19,215 nucleotides of DNA, taken from NCBI GenBank assembly GCA_001556125.1, contig LSIG01000007.1, forward strand, positions 1 to 19,215. The letters are read 5' to 3'. The notes beneath the pieces were generated by a model. The model saw only the letters and a program-made list of their open reading frames with translations, made no database searches and was not told the origin of the DNA. Source of the stretch: Rhizobiales bacterium CCH10-E5 (GTDB taxonomy: Bacteria > Pseudomonadota > Alphaproteobacteria > Rhizobiales > Beijerinckiaceae). This document shows positions 7,480 through 14,817 of this stretch, piece by piece; position 1 is the first letter of the stretch; each line of letters opens with the position of its first letter. A program made the translations under genes and the position numbers.

Positions 7480-8245
7480 CGGCCCGCGCCAGACCAGTCC
7501 ACGCCGCGCCGACGGCACGCTGCACCACCGCCCCGGCGATATCGACGAGGCGGTGCTTTACGGCGTCCACCCGGTGATCGAGGCCCTGCGCAATCCCATG
7601 CGCCGCCATCGTCGCCTGCTCGCGACGGAGAACGGGGTCAAGCGCCTGCAGGAGGAGATCGGCGATCTGCCGCTCGAACCCGAGATCGTGCGCCCCTCCG
7701 AGATCGACCGGCTGCTCACCCCCGATTCGGTGCATCAGGGCCTCTATCTCGTCTGCGATCTGCTGCCCTCACCCGATCTCGACAGCCTGCCCGACGACGC
7801 GATTGTGCTGGCGCTCGACCAGATTACCGATCCCCACAATGTCGGCGCCATCCTGCGCTCGGCCGCCGCCTTCGGTGCCGCCGCCGTGATCGTCACCATC
7901 CGCCACTCGCCGGCCGCGACGGGCGTGCTGGCGAAATCGGCTTCGGGCGCGCTCGAGCATGTCCCGCTGATCTCCGTGCGCAATCTCGGCGACGCACTCG
8001 ATGAGCTCGGCCAGCGCGGCTTCCAGCGCATCGGCTTCGACTCGGATGGCGACACCGCCTTCGAGGACGTGACCCTGACGCGCCCGCTGGTCATGGTGAT
8101 GGGCGCCGAGGGCAAGGGCCTGCGCCAGCGGACGCGCGAACTTTGCGATCAGGTCGCGCGCCTGGAAGTGCCGGGCGCGATCACCAGCCTCAATGTTTCC
8201 AACGCCACGGCGATCGCGCTCTACGCCGCCAGCCGGCGCCGCTAA
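7415..8245 (+). CDS. rlmB: 23S rRNA (guanosine-2'-O-)-methyltransferase RlmB, SpoU/TrmH family
   Basis: It methylates the 2'-OH of a conserved guanosine of 23S rRNA (G2251 in E. coli numbering) using S-adenosylmethionine, in the cytoplasm. After a basic Arg-rich leader of ~45 residues comes the N-terminal RNA-binding domain (LYGVHPVIEALRN), then the SPOUT domain with all three motifs: motif 1 DPHNVGAILRSA with N142 and R148, motif 2 MGAEGKGLR with E232, and motif 3 SLNVSNATA with S258, N260 and N263. The frame is open to 7331, but ATG 7415 is preceded by AGGAG at 7403-7407 with 7 bases spacing and gives 276 residues, normal for the family. It overlaps the recombinase read-through tail. Its stop is 12 bases from the converging gene. 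Confidence 0.95.
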   Translation: MPAPFRPKPDRDRPRREGARGDGPRQTSPRRADGTLHHRPGDIDEAVLYGVHPVIEALRNPMRRHRRLLATENGVKRLQEEIGDLPLEPEIVRPSEIDRLLTPDSVHQGLYLVCDLLPSPDLDSLPDDAIVLALDQITDPHNVGAILRSAAAFGAAAVIVTIRHSPAATGVLAKSASGALEHVPLISVRNLGDALDELGQRGFQRIGFDSDGDTAFEDVTLTRPLVMVMGAEGKGLRQRTRELCDQVARLEVPGAITSLNVSNATAIALYAASRRR

Positions 8246-8257
8246 GACCGGCCGGCC

Positions 8258-8794
8258 TCAGCGGCCCGGGACGATCAGCAGCAGCGCGCCGGTCTCGGCA
8301 TGGGCGAAGCGCGTGCGCCGGCCCTGCCGCGACTCGGGATCGCTGATCCGGATGACGCGGGTCGCCGGACGGTCGCGCCGTCCCTCGAGCCGGTACAGCG
8401 TCGGCTCGGGTGTCGGCGAGCGCGCGATGCCCATCCGCACCGGCATGTGCTCGAAGGAATGACGGTCGACGGGGCGCTCGATCTCGATCGCATGCGAGGA
8501 TGTCCCCCCGCCCGGCACGGTCCACGACCCGTAACCGACGGCGGCCAGCGGCCCGCGGCCGCCATGCCGGCCATGATGGTGGCCGCGCCAAGCGGCAGCA
8601 TCGGAACGGACCCAGCGACGATCGCCCACCCGCTGGTGAATCGCCGCGCCGCGATGCGGGAGATGGCCGAGGCTCGGCCGAGCGGCACTCGCCCACGCCG
8701 CGGCGGGAAAGGCAGGCTGCGCGAGAGCCGGTCCCGCCGGCAGCGACAGGCCCGTCAGCAGCAGGCCGAGACAGATCATCCTGGCGCGCGACAT
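8258..8794 (-). CDS. Small exported hypothetical protein
   Basis: A 178-residue protein with a clear Sec signal peptide: MSRAR, then a hydrophobic stretch (MICLGLLLTGLSLPAG) and a probable cleavage after ALA-Q near residue 26. The start is ATG 8794 because AAGGAGG lies 6 bases upstream on the minus strand; the frame extends to 8815 but that start would bury the ribosome site. The mature part is rich in Arg, His and Gly, with a GHHHGRHGGRG stretch near residue 70 that could bind metal. I do not recognise a domain; the second half looks beta-rich. It converges with rlmB and is probably monocistronic. It most likely acts in the periplasm, function unknown. Confidence 0.75.
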   Translation of the reverse strand: MSRARMICLGLLLTGLSLPAGPALAQPAFPAAAWASAARPSLGHLPHRGAAIHQRVGDRRWVRSDAAAWRGHHHGRHGGRGPLAAVGYGSWTVPGGGTSSHAIEIERPVDRHSFEHMPVRMGIARSPTPEPTLYRLEGRRDRPATRVIRISDPESRQGRRTRFAHAETGALLLIVPGR

Positions 8795-8925
8795 GGCGCT
8801 CCTCCTTCTCCGCATCTCGTGGCCTCCGCCGCCGACTATAGGCGCCTACCCCCGGCTGCAAAGCGAAATCACGCGCCGGCCCCGTCTGAGACGATCGTCG
8901 TACAACCAATGATGCAAGACCAAGT

Positions 8926-8942
8926 GCTTGATTGCGCTTGAT
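8926..8942. promoter_or_regulatory. GCTTGAT direct repeat upstream of MFS gene
   Basis: GCTTGAT occurs at 8926-8932 and again at 8936-8942, a 10-base period that would place both on one face of the helix. This lies in the 297-base divergent gap between the exported protein and the transporter, which otherwise holds no gene. A regulator site is possible but unproven. Confidence 0.25.
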
Positions 8943-9091
8943 CTTTTTCGAGCGCATCGGTGTCGCCGACGGAAGCGCGGACCTGCGGGTTTCGCCTCCG
9001 CCTTCGCCGCAATCACGTCGAACAAGGACGGTGGGCAATCGGGCAGCGCGGATCGTCCCGCTGCCGGGGTCATCGCAGGGGAGTACTCGCC

Positions 9092-10765
9092 ATGAGCATG
9101 GCAGCAAACGTATCGGGGGCGAAGAGCGCGCCGCGCCCCATGACGAGAGAAGAGAAGCGCGTCATTCTCGCATCCTCGCTCGGCACCGTCTTCGAGTGGT
9201 ACGACTTCTACCTCTACGGTTCGCTCGCCGTGATGATCGGCGCGCATTTCTTTTCGGCCTTCGATCCGAACACCCGCGCCATCTTCGCCCTGCTGGCCTT
9301 CGCCGCGGGCTTCCTCGTCCGTCCCTTCGGCGCGCTGTTCTTCGGTCGCCTGGGTGACCTGATCGGCCGCAAATACACCTTCCTGGTCACCATCGTGATC
9401 ATGGGCGCCTCGACCTTCCTGGTCGGTCTGCTGCCCAGCTACAACACCATCGGCTGGATCGCGCCGGTCATCCTGATCGCGCTGCGCATGCTGCAGGGCC
9501 TCGCGCTCGGCGGCGAGTATGGCGGCGCCGCGGTTTATGTCGCCGAGCACGCGCCGGTCGGCCGTCGCGGCTTCTACACCTCCTGGATCCAGACCACCGC
9601 GACGCTCGGCCTGCTTCTGTCGCTGCTGGTCATTCTGGTGATCCGCGTCAACATGGGCGAGGCCGAGTTCGCCTCCTGGGGCTGGCGCATTCCGTTCCTG
9701 CTCTCGATCTTCCTGCTCGCGATCTCCGTCTGGATTCGCCTGCAGATGCAGGAATCCCCGGCCTTCAAGAAGATGAAGGAAGAGGGCACCGGCTCCAAGG
9801 CGCCGCTGACCGAGGCCTTCGGCCAGTGGAAGAACGCCCGCATCGCGCTGATCGCCCTGTTCGGCCTGACCATGGGCCAGGCGGTCGTCTGGTACACCGG
9901 CCAGTTCTACGCCCTGTTCTTCATCCAGAGCATCCTGAAGGTCGATCTCTATTCGGCCAACGTGCTGATCGCCTGGGCCCTGATCATCGGCACCGGCGGC
10001 TTCATCTTCTTCGGCTCGCTGTCGGACCGGATCGGCCGCAAGCCCGTCATCCTGGCCGGCTGCCTGATCGCGGCGCTGACCTATTTCCCGCTGTTCGGCG
10101 CCCTGACCAAGGCGGCCAACCCGGGCCTCGCCGCGGCGCATGAGAACGTCAAGGTGCAGGTCGTCGCCGATCCCGCCACCTGCGGATCGGTCTTCGATCC
10201 GGTCGGCATCCGCACCTTCACCTCGCCCTGCGACATCGCCCGCCGCACGCTGGCCACCCAGGCCATCGTCTACACCTCGGCTCCGGCGCCGGCCGGTACC
10301 CCGGCCAAGGTCACGGTCAACGGCAAGGAACTCGCCGTCGACGCGACCTTCGCCGCCACCGTCGCCAAGGAAGCGGTCGCCGCCGGCTACCCGGCCCCGG
10401 GCGATGCGCGCATCGTCAAGACCGGCTTCTTCAGCGCGCTGACGAGCGTTCAGGCGCTGACGATCATCGGCATCCTGACCATCCTCATCATCTATGTGAC
10501 GATGGTCTATGGCCCGGTCGCCGCGGCGCTGGTCGAGCTCTTCCCGACCCGCATCCGCTACACCGGCATGTCGCTGCCCTATCACATCGGCAATGGCTGG
10601 TTCGGCGGCCTGCTCCCGGCGACCTCCTTCGCCATGGTGGCCGGCACCGGCGACATCTATTACGGCCTTTGGTACCCGATCGTCTTCGCCCTCGCGACCT
10701 TCGTGATCGGCATGCTGCTGGTGCCCGAGACCAAGGATCGCGACATCAACACCCACGAGAACTGA
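9092..10765 (+). CDS. MHS-family MFS transporter (metabolite:H+ symporter) with periplasmic insert
   Basis: An inner-membrane symporter of the metabolite:H+ family (relatives carry shikimate, proline/betaine, 2-oxoglutarate or dicarboxylates). The opening TVFEWYDFYLYG, the GRLGDLIGRK loop after helix 2, the helix 5 region and the GSLSDRIGRKP loop are characteristic, and twelve membrane helices can be counted. ATG 9092 follows AGGGGAG at 9077-9083. The protein has 557 residues against about 430-450 usual. The excess is a soluble insert at ~345-440, between helices 9 and 10 and so on the periplasmic side, containing two cysteines (C364, C380) that could form a disulfide. Related alphaproteobacterial transporters carry similar inserts as far as I recall. 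A strong terminator follows. The substrate cannot be told from sequence. Confidence 0.93.
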   Translation: MSMAANVSGAKSAPRPMTREEKRVILASSLGTVFEWYDFYLYGSLAVMIGAHFFSAFDPNTRAIFALLAFAAGFLVRPFGALFFGRLGDLIGRKYTFLVTIVIMGASTFLVGLLPSYNTIGWIAPVILIALRMLQGLALGGEYGGAAVYVAEHAPVGRRGFYTSWIQTTATLGLLLSLLVILVIRVNMGEAEFASWGWRIPFLLSIFLLAISVWIRLQMQESPAFKKMKEEGTGSKAPLTEAFGQWKNARIALIALFGLTMGQAVVWYTGQFYALFFIQSILKVDLYSANVLIAWALIIGTGGFIFFGSLSDRIGRKPVILAGCLIAALTYFPLFGALTKAANPGLAAAHENVKVQVVADPATCGSVFDPVGIRTFTSPCDIARRTLATQAIVYTSAPAPAGTPAKVTVNGKELAVDATFAATVAKEAVAAGYPAPGDARIVKTGFFSALTSVQALTIIGILTILIIYVTMVYGPVAAALVELFPTRIRYTGMSLPYHIGNGWFGGLLPATSFAMVAGTGDIYYGLWYPIVFALATFVIGMLLVPETKDRDINTHEN

Positions 10766-10791
10766 GCTTCGCTCGCTTCTCGACGACATCG

Positions 10792-10820
10792 GGCCCCGCC
10801 TCTCGAGGCGGGGCCATTTT
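10792..10820 (+). terminator. Rho-independent terminator of the MFS gene
   Basis: A perfect 10-base-pair stem, GGCCCCGCCT with AGGCGGGGCC, and a CTCG loop, followed by ATTTT, lies 27 bases after the transporter stop codon. Confidence 0.88.
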
Positions 10821-10847
10821 GCTGGCCGCCTCAGCCCATCGACCGGC

Positions 10848-10876
10848 TTGCCCTGAGCAGACCCGGCTGCTAACCG
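10848..10876 (+). promoter_or_regulatory. Possible promoter of tRNA-Thr
   Basis: TTGCCC (10848-10853) and TAACCG (10871-10876) are separated by 17 bases, and the tRNA begins 37 bases downstream. The -35 is a fair match and the -10 is weak. Position after a terminator and before a tRNA supports it. Confidence 0.35.
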
Positions 10877-10912
10877 CTAGGCCGTCGCGTCCGGCCCTGC
10901 CGGATCGACCGC

Positions 10913-10987
10913 GCCGGCGTAGCACAGCGGTAGTGCAGCGGTTTTGTAAACCGAAGGTCGGGAGTTCGATCCTCTCCGCCGGCACCA
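10913..10987 (+). tRNA. tRNA-Thr (TGT)
   Basis: Acceptor GCCGGCG pairs with CGCCGGC, followed by discriminator A and an encoded CCA (75 bases). The anticodon stem GCGGT/ACCGA region encloses the loop TTTGTAA with anticodon TGT. The D-stem reads GCAC/GTGC, where the common form is GCTC/GAGC, so both sides have changed together and pairing is kept. The T-arm GGGAG-TTCGATC-CTCTC is intact apart from wobble. Confidence 0.95.
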
Positions 10988-11100
10988 TTCACGGCTCCAG
11001 CCGTCCGACGACACGCCGCCGCCGGCGCGCCCGGAGCCACGATCCACGCGAAGGCCGGTCCTGCCGGCCCGACGGGGTGAGGGAAGCGAACCGGACCGAC

Positions 11101-11538
11101 ATGCCTGCGCCCACCGATTCCAGCCCTCACAGGCCAGAACATCTGCTCGCCCTGGCGGATCGCTGCGAGGCTGCGAGCAAGCCGGATCGCGCCCTCGACG
11201 CCGACATCTACGAGGCGCTGGGCTTCAACGTCCGGCGCAAACCGAGCCATCTGGTCGGTCGCCGCACCCCGCCGGGCGGCATCTACCAGGACGGCTCGCT
11301 GTGGAAGACGCTCGGCTCCGCCAGCGCCAATATCGATGTCGCCATCGGGCTGCTGCGGCAGAAGGCGCCCGACTGGCGCTGGAGCCTGCAGTCGCTGGCG
11401 GGCGAGGACACGGCGACCTTCCAGGCGCTCGTGGCGGAATGCCAGGCCAGCGGCACGATCGGCGCGCTCGCGCTCTGCGCGGCAATGCTGCGCGCCTTCG
11501 CGCGCGCCCGCGCTGGGACGGAACGCGACAAGGTCTGA
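11101..11538 (+). CDS. Small protein of a phage-associated type
   Basis: A 145-residue protein. The frame runs back through the tRNA to 10669, but ATG 11101 is the first sensible start; no strong ribosome site precedes it. Its plan, a leading LLALADRCEAAS helix, PDRALDADIYEALG, an aromatic middle in which YQDGSLWKTL leads into an IDVAIGLL stretch, and a terminal GALALCAAMLRAFARA helix, matches short hypothetical proteins I associate with alphaproteobacterial prophages and gene-transfer regions (typical forms contain GPDRELDAAI and PALALCIAALRA). This is recall of a pattern, not a search result. It lies alone 113 bases after tRNA-Thr, so it may be a remnant of an old insertion there or a domesticated gene. 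Function unknown. Confidence 0.68.
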   Translation: MPAPTDSSPHRPEHLLALADRCEAASKPDRALDADIYEALGFNVRRKPSHLVGRRTPPGGIYQDGSLWKTLGSASANIDVAIGLLRQKAPDWRWSLQSLAGEDTATFQALVAECQASGTIGALALCAAMLRAFARARAGTERDKV

Positions 11539-11667
11539 GTGCCGCCCGGCGGCTCACGAAAACTTGACCCCCTCCCTGCCCCTGCGACAGCGCTCCGGCG
11601 TTGAACCATCGCCGCTGCCCGCTAGGGTCCGTCACCGGCTCCGCCCGAGCCGAGGGAGACAAGAACG

Positions 11668-12651
11668 ATGACCGATCTCAATCTGTCGCGCCGCACCGTC
11701 ATCGCCGGCGCCGGCGCCCTCGCCGCCGCAGCCACACTCGATCTGCCCGGGCTCGGCCCGGCCCAGGCCCAAGGAGTTCCCGTGAACCAGGCACCCGGTT
11801 TCTACCGTTACAAGATCGGCGACATCACGCTGACCGCGATCAATGACGGCTTCGCCCGCCGCCCGCTCGAGGGCTTCGTCCGCAACGCCGAGCTGGCCGA
11901 CGTCAAGAAGGCGATGGAGCAGGCCTTCCTGCCGGCCGACGCGCTGCCGATCTCCTTCACGACGCTGGTCATCCAGAACGGCGACAAGACCACGCTGATC
12001 GACACCGGCAATGGTGATTCCGGCGCCCCGACCTCCGGCCGCTGGATGGCGAACTTCACCGCCGCCGGCCTCGACCCGAAATCGGTCTCGACCGTCGTCT
12101 TCAGCCATTTCCACGGCGATCACATCAACGGCTTCCGCCTGAAGGACGGCACGGCCGTGTTCCCGAATGCCGAGGTCATGGTCCCGGCCGCCGAATGGGC
12201 CTTCTGGATGGACGATGCCAAGATGAACGCCGCCCCCGAGGCCATGAAGGGCGCCTTCGGCGGCGTGCGCCGCGTCTTCGGCCCCGTCGCCAAGGATGTG
12301 AAGCAGTTCGAGCCCGGCAAGGAGGTCGTCTCGGGCGTCACCGCCGTTGCCGCGCCGGGCCATACGCCGGGTCACACCGTCTTCGCGGTGGCCTCGGGCG
12401 GCAAGTCGCTGATGATCATGTCCGACACCACCAACCACCCCGCCCTCTTCGTGCGCAATCCGGACTGGTCCGCCGTGTTCGACATGGACGGGCCGCAGGC
12501 GGCCGCCACCCGCCGCAAGCTGCTCGACATGGTCTCCGCCGACAGGATGCAGGTCGCGTTCTACCACGCGCCCTTCCCGGCCACGGGCCACATCGCCAAG
12601 GCCGGCAACGGTTTCGAGCTGGTGCCGGTCCAGTGGAGCCCGGCGATCTGA
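11668..12651 (+). CDS. Tat-exported metallo-beta-lactamase-fold hydrolase
   Basis: A 327-residue protein starting at ATG 11668 with AGGGAG at 11652-11657. The N-terminus has a twin-arginine signal (SRRTVIAGAG, R8-R9), a hydrophobic Ala-rich stretch and a cleavage site near AQAQ at ~35, so it is exported folded to the periplasm. The MBL fold is complete: H147-F-H-G-D-H152, H232 or H236 (APGHTPGH), D253 (IMSDT) and H300 (FYHAPF) provide a dinuclear metal site. The family includes lactonases and other ester or amide hydrolases; the domain order resembles AttM/AiiA-like relatives but the substrate is not identifiable. It is probably monocistronic and is closed by a strong terminator. Confidence 0.93.
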   Translation: MTDLNLSRRTVIAGAGALAAAATLDLPGLGPAQAQGVPVNQAPGFYRYKIGDITLTAINDGFARRPLEGFVRNAELADVKKAMEQAFLPADALPISFTTLVIQNGDKTTLIDTGNGDSGAPTSGRWMANFTAAGLDPKSVSTVVFSHFHGDHINGFRLKDGTAVFPNAEVMVPAAEWAFWMDDAKMNAAPEAMKGAFGGVRRVFGPVAKDVKQFEPGKEVVSGVTAVAAPGHTPGHTVFAVASGGKSLMIMSDTTNHPALFVRNPDWSAVFDMDGPQAAATRRKLLDMVSADRMQVAFYHAPFPATGHIAKAGNGFELVPVQWSPAI

Positions 12652-12676
12652 GCGCCTCGCGACACCGCGATCAGTG

Positions 12677-12703
12677 AAGGCCGGGGGCAACCCCGGCCTT
12701 TTT
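12677..12703 (+). terminator. Rho-independent terminator of the MBL hydrolase gene
   Basis: AAGGCCGGGG and CCCCGGCCTT form a 10-base-pair stem with a GCAA loop, and TTT continues the T tract to five. It lies 25 bases after the stop codon. Confidence 0.9.
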
Positions 12704-12797
12704 CGTTCCGCGGATCGTCCCGGCCGGCTCGCGATCCGGCGGCCGCCTGTGCTAAGCCACGCGCGCGCCGCCCCGGCGCATGCCGTCAGGACCCGTG

Positions 12798-13571
12798 ATG
12801 ACCGACCGCTTCCAGGCCATCTCCTTCGTCGCCAGCGACACGCCGGAGGCGCAGGCCGCCCTGGCGAAGCTGACCGAGCGCTACGGCAATGCCGATCCGG
12901 CGACGGCGGATGTCATCGTGGCGCTCGGCGGCGATGGGCTGATGTTGCAGACGCTGCACCGTTTCATCGGCACCGGCACGCCGATCTACGGCATGAATCG
13001 CGGCTCCGTCGGCTTCCTGATGAACGAGTTCCGCGAGCGCGGCCTGCGCAAGCGCCTCGCCGAGGCGCAGCGCGCCGTCGTCCATCCGCTCTCGATGCAT
13101 GCGGTCGACCAGGACGGCACCGAGGTTCGCGCCGAGGCGATCAACGAGGTCTCGCTGCTGCGCCGCTCCTACCAGGCCGCCAAGCTGCGGATCTCGATCG
13201 ACGGCCAGGTCCGGCTCGACGAGCTCGTCGCGGACGGGGTGCTGCTGGCGACGCCCGCCGGCTCGACCGCCTACAACCTCTCCGCCAACGGCCCCATCCT
13301 GCCGCTCGACGCGCCGCTGCTGGCGCTGACGCCGATCTCGGCCTTCCGCCCGCGCCGCTGGCGCGGCGCTCTGCTGCCGGACCATGCCAAGGTCACGATC
13401 GAGGTGCTGGAAGCCGGAAAGCGGCCTGTCAGCGCGGTTGCCGACCATGTCCAGATCGACAACGTCCTGCGCGTCGGGATCGAGATCGACCGCAGCGTCG
13501 ATCTGGTCATGCTGCACGATCCCGGCCACAGCCTCGACGAGCGGATTTTGCGGGAGCAGTTCGGCTACTGA
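12798..13571 (+). CDS. nadK: NAD kinase
   Basis: It phosphorylates NAD to NADP in the cytoplasm using ATP. The signatures are present: GGDG at residues 44-47, [11 protein letters not shown] near 67-77 (the N-x-G-x-x-GFL motif), and TPAGSTAYN at 152-160 followed by SANGP. The product has 257 residues, the normal length for the compact alphaproteobacterial form. ATG 12798 has AGGA at 12787-12790 upstream; GTG 12795 and ATG 12780 are in frame and would add 1 or 6 residues. A terminator upstream separates it from the MBL gene, so it has its own promoter. It converges with the DUF2336 gene and a hairpin fills the gap. Confidence 0.96.
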   Translation: MTDRFQAISFVASDTPEAQAALAKLTERYGNADPATADVIVALGGDGLMLQTLHRFIGTGTPIYGMNRGSVGFLMNEFRERGLRKRLAEAQRAVVHPLSMHAVDQDGTEVRAEAINEVSLLRRSYQAAKLRISIDGQVRLDELVADGVLLATPAGSTAYNLSANGPILPLDAPLLALTPISAFRPRRWRGALLPDHAKVTIEVLEAGKRPVSAVADHVQIDNVLRVGIEIDRSVDLVMLHDPGHSLDERILREQFGY

Positions 13572-13576
13572 GGAAC

Positions 13577-13602
13577 GGCTGCTCGGCCCCTGGCGAGCAG
13601 CC
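13577..13602. terminator. Hairpin between convergent nadK and DUF2336 genes
   Basis: GGCTGCTCG and CGAGCAGCC form a perfect 9-base-pair stem around an 8-base loop, filling the gap between the two stop codons (13571 and 13603). It has no T tract on either side, so it may work as a bidirectional, possibly Rho-assisted, terminator or as a 3' end stabiliser. Confidence 0.55.
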
Positions 13603-14817
13603 TCACGCCGCCTGCCGGATATCCCCGATCTCGAGCTCGACCAGCAGCGCCGGGTCGGCCTCGACGAGATAGGCGAAGGCCGCATCGTCCGCGAGCGAAT
13701 CCGCCATGGCGCGGGCCTCCTCGCGCGCGGCCTCGGCGTCGAGGCGCCGCAGCAGCCCCATCAGGGCATGGCCCTCCGCGCCGTCCAGCCGCTCGCAGGC
13801 GATCAGCACCTCGCGCAGCAGCCTGCGGTCGATGCCGCGGCCGGAACCACTCTTGTCGAAGCCGCGCGCATTGAGCGCGGCGATCGCGGCGGCGAAGGCC
13901 GGCTGCAGCGAGTCCGGCAACCCGGCCTTGCGGCACAGCGCCTTGAGCCCGGCACCGCGCCGGTCGCGCAGCAGCGCCGCCACCCGGCCTGCGGGCAGAT
14001 CCGAAAGGAGCACGAAGGCCGCTTCCGCCAAGGCGGGCTCGCCCGAGAGCAGCGAGCGCAACATCAGGCCGGGCGTCAGCCGGCCATGGGCGCGCAGCAC
14101 CTCGACGATCGCTGGCGCATCGCTGTCCTCGCCACCGGCGGCGAGCGCCACCGCGACGCGTTCGGTCGATTCGCGCGCGAGCCGGGCGCTGCGCTCCGGC
14201 GTCAACCAGCCGCAGCCGGCTACGAAATCGGCCAGCGCGTCCGAGACCCTGGCGGCGATCGTCTGACGCAGCCCGGCCGGCAGATCGGCCCGCGCAAGCA
14301 AGGCCTCGCGCAGCGCACCGCAATCGCCGGCACGCTCGACCATGCGCTCCAGAGAGAAGTCGGGAATGTCGGCGGTGCGGTTGCCCGCCAGCGTTACCAG
14401 CGCCTCTTCGCAGCCGACCTCGGCCAGCGCGGCGCAGACGCCGGCCGGCAGATGCGGCCGCAACGCGATCGCCTTCTGCGCCAGTGCATCGCCGATCGCG
14501 GCCGCATCGACGAGATCGGCCTCGGTCAGCACCGGCGAATGGGCGAGCACAAGGGCTGCCACGTCGCTCTGCTCGGCCACGAGCCCGAGGATGAGATTGC
14601 GCGGCGCCCGCGGCGAGGACGCCACCTCTTCCGCAATCGCCCGGCGCACCCGCGGAGAGGGATCGTCGATCAGCGCGATCAGCGCGGTCTCGGCCTCGGC
14701 CCGGTCCTCGTCGGCCATGCCGGAGCGCAGATAGGCGCCCGCCAGCGCGGCCGCGCCGCTGGCGCGCTCCTCGGCATTGGCGGTCCGCGCCCAGAGCAGG
14801 AAGCGACGAACGATCAT
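13603..14817 (-). CDS. DUF2336 domain-containing protein
   Basis: A 404-residue, almost wholly alpha-helical protein rich in Ala, Leu, Arg and Glu, made of short helical repeats of the HEAT-like kind (DDPSPRVRRAIAEEVA near residue 55 is typical). This is the appearance of the alphaproteobacterial DUF2336 family, whose function is not established. There is no signal peptide or membrane segment, so it is probably cytoplasmic. ATG 14817 overlaps the TGA of the upstream transglycosylase-like gene (ATGA, 14814-14817), so translation is coupled and the two may act in one process. The frame stays open upstream to 15990 because of GC-rich codon bias; that part is antisense shadow of the neighbour's codons and not an extension. 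Confidence 0.88.
   Translation of the reverse strand: MIVRRFLLWARTANAEERASGAAALAGAYLRSGMADEDRAEAETALIALIDDPSPRVRRAIAEEVASSPRAPRNLILGLVAEQSDVAALVLAHSPVLTEADLVDAAAIGDALAQKAIALRPHLPAGVCAALAEVGCEEALVTLAGNRTADIPDFSLERMVERAGDCGALREALLARADLPAGLRQTIAARVSDALADFVAGCGWLTPERSARLARESTERVAVALAAGGEDSDAPAIVEVLRAHGRLTPGLMLRSLLSGEPALAEAAFVLLSDLPAGRVAALLRDRRGAGLKALCRKAGLPDSLQPAFAAAIAALNARGFDKSGSGRGIDRRLLREVLIACERLDGAEGHALMGLLRRLDAEAAREEARAMADSLADDAAFAYLVEADPALLVELEIGDIRQAA

Noticed and set aside
8846..10789. 647-residue open frame antisense to the MFS transporter
   Set aside because: It mirrors the transporter's third-position GC bias, is rich in Asp/Gly/Gln/Arg, and has no domain; the plus-strand frame has twelve membrane helices and family motifs.
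10821..10905. Possible degenerate tRNA on the minus strand (GGCCTAGCGGTTAG resembles a D-arm)
   Set aside because: No matching anticodon stem, T-arm or acceptor could be built; the same bases are better explained as the tRNA-Thr promoter region.
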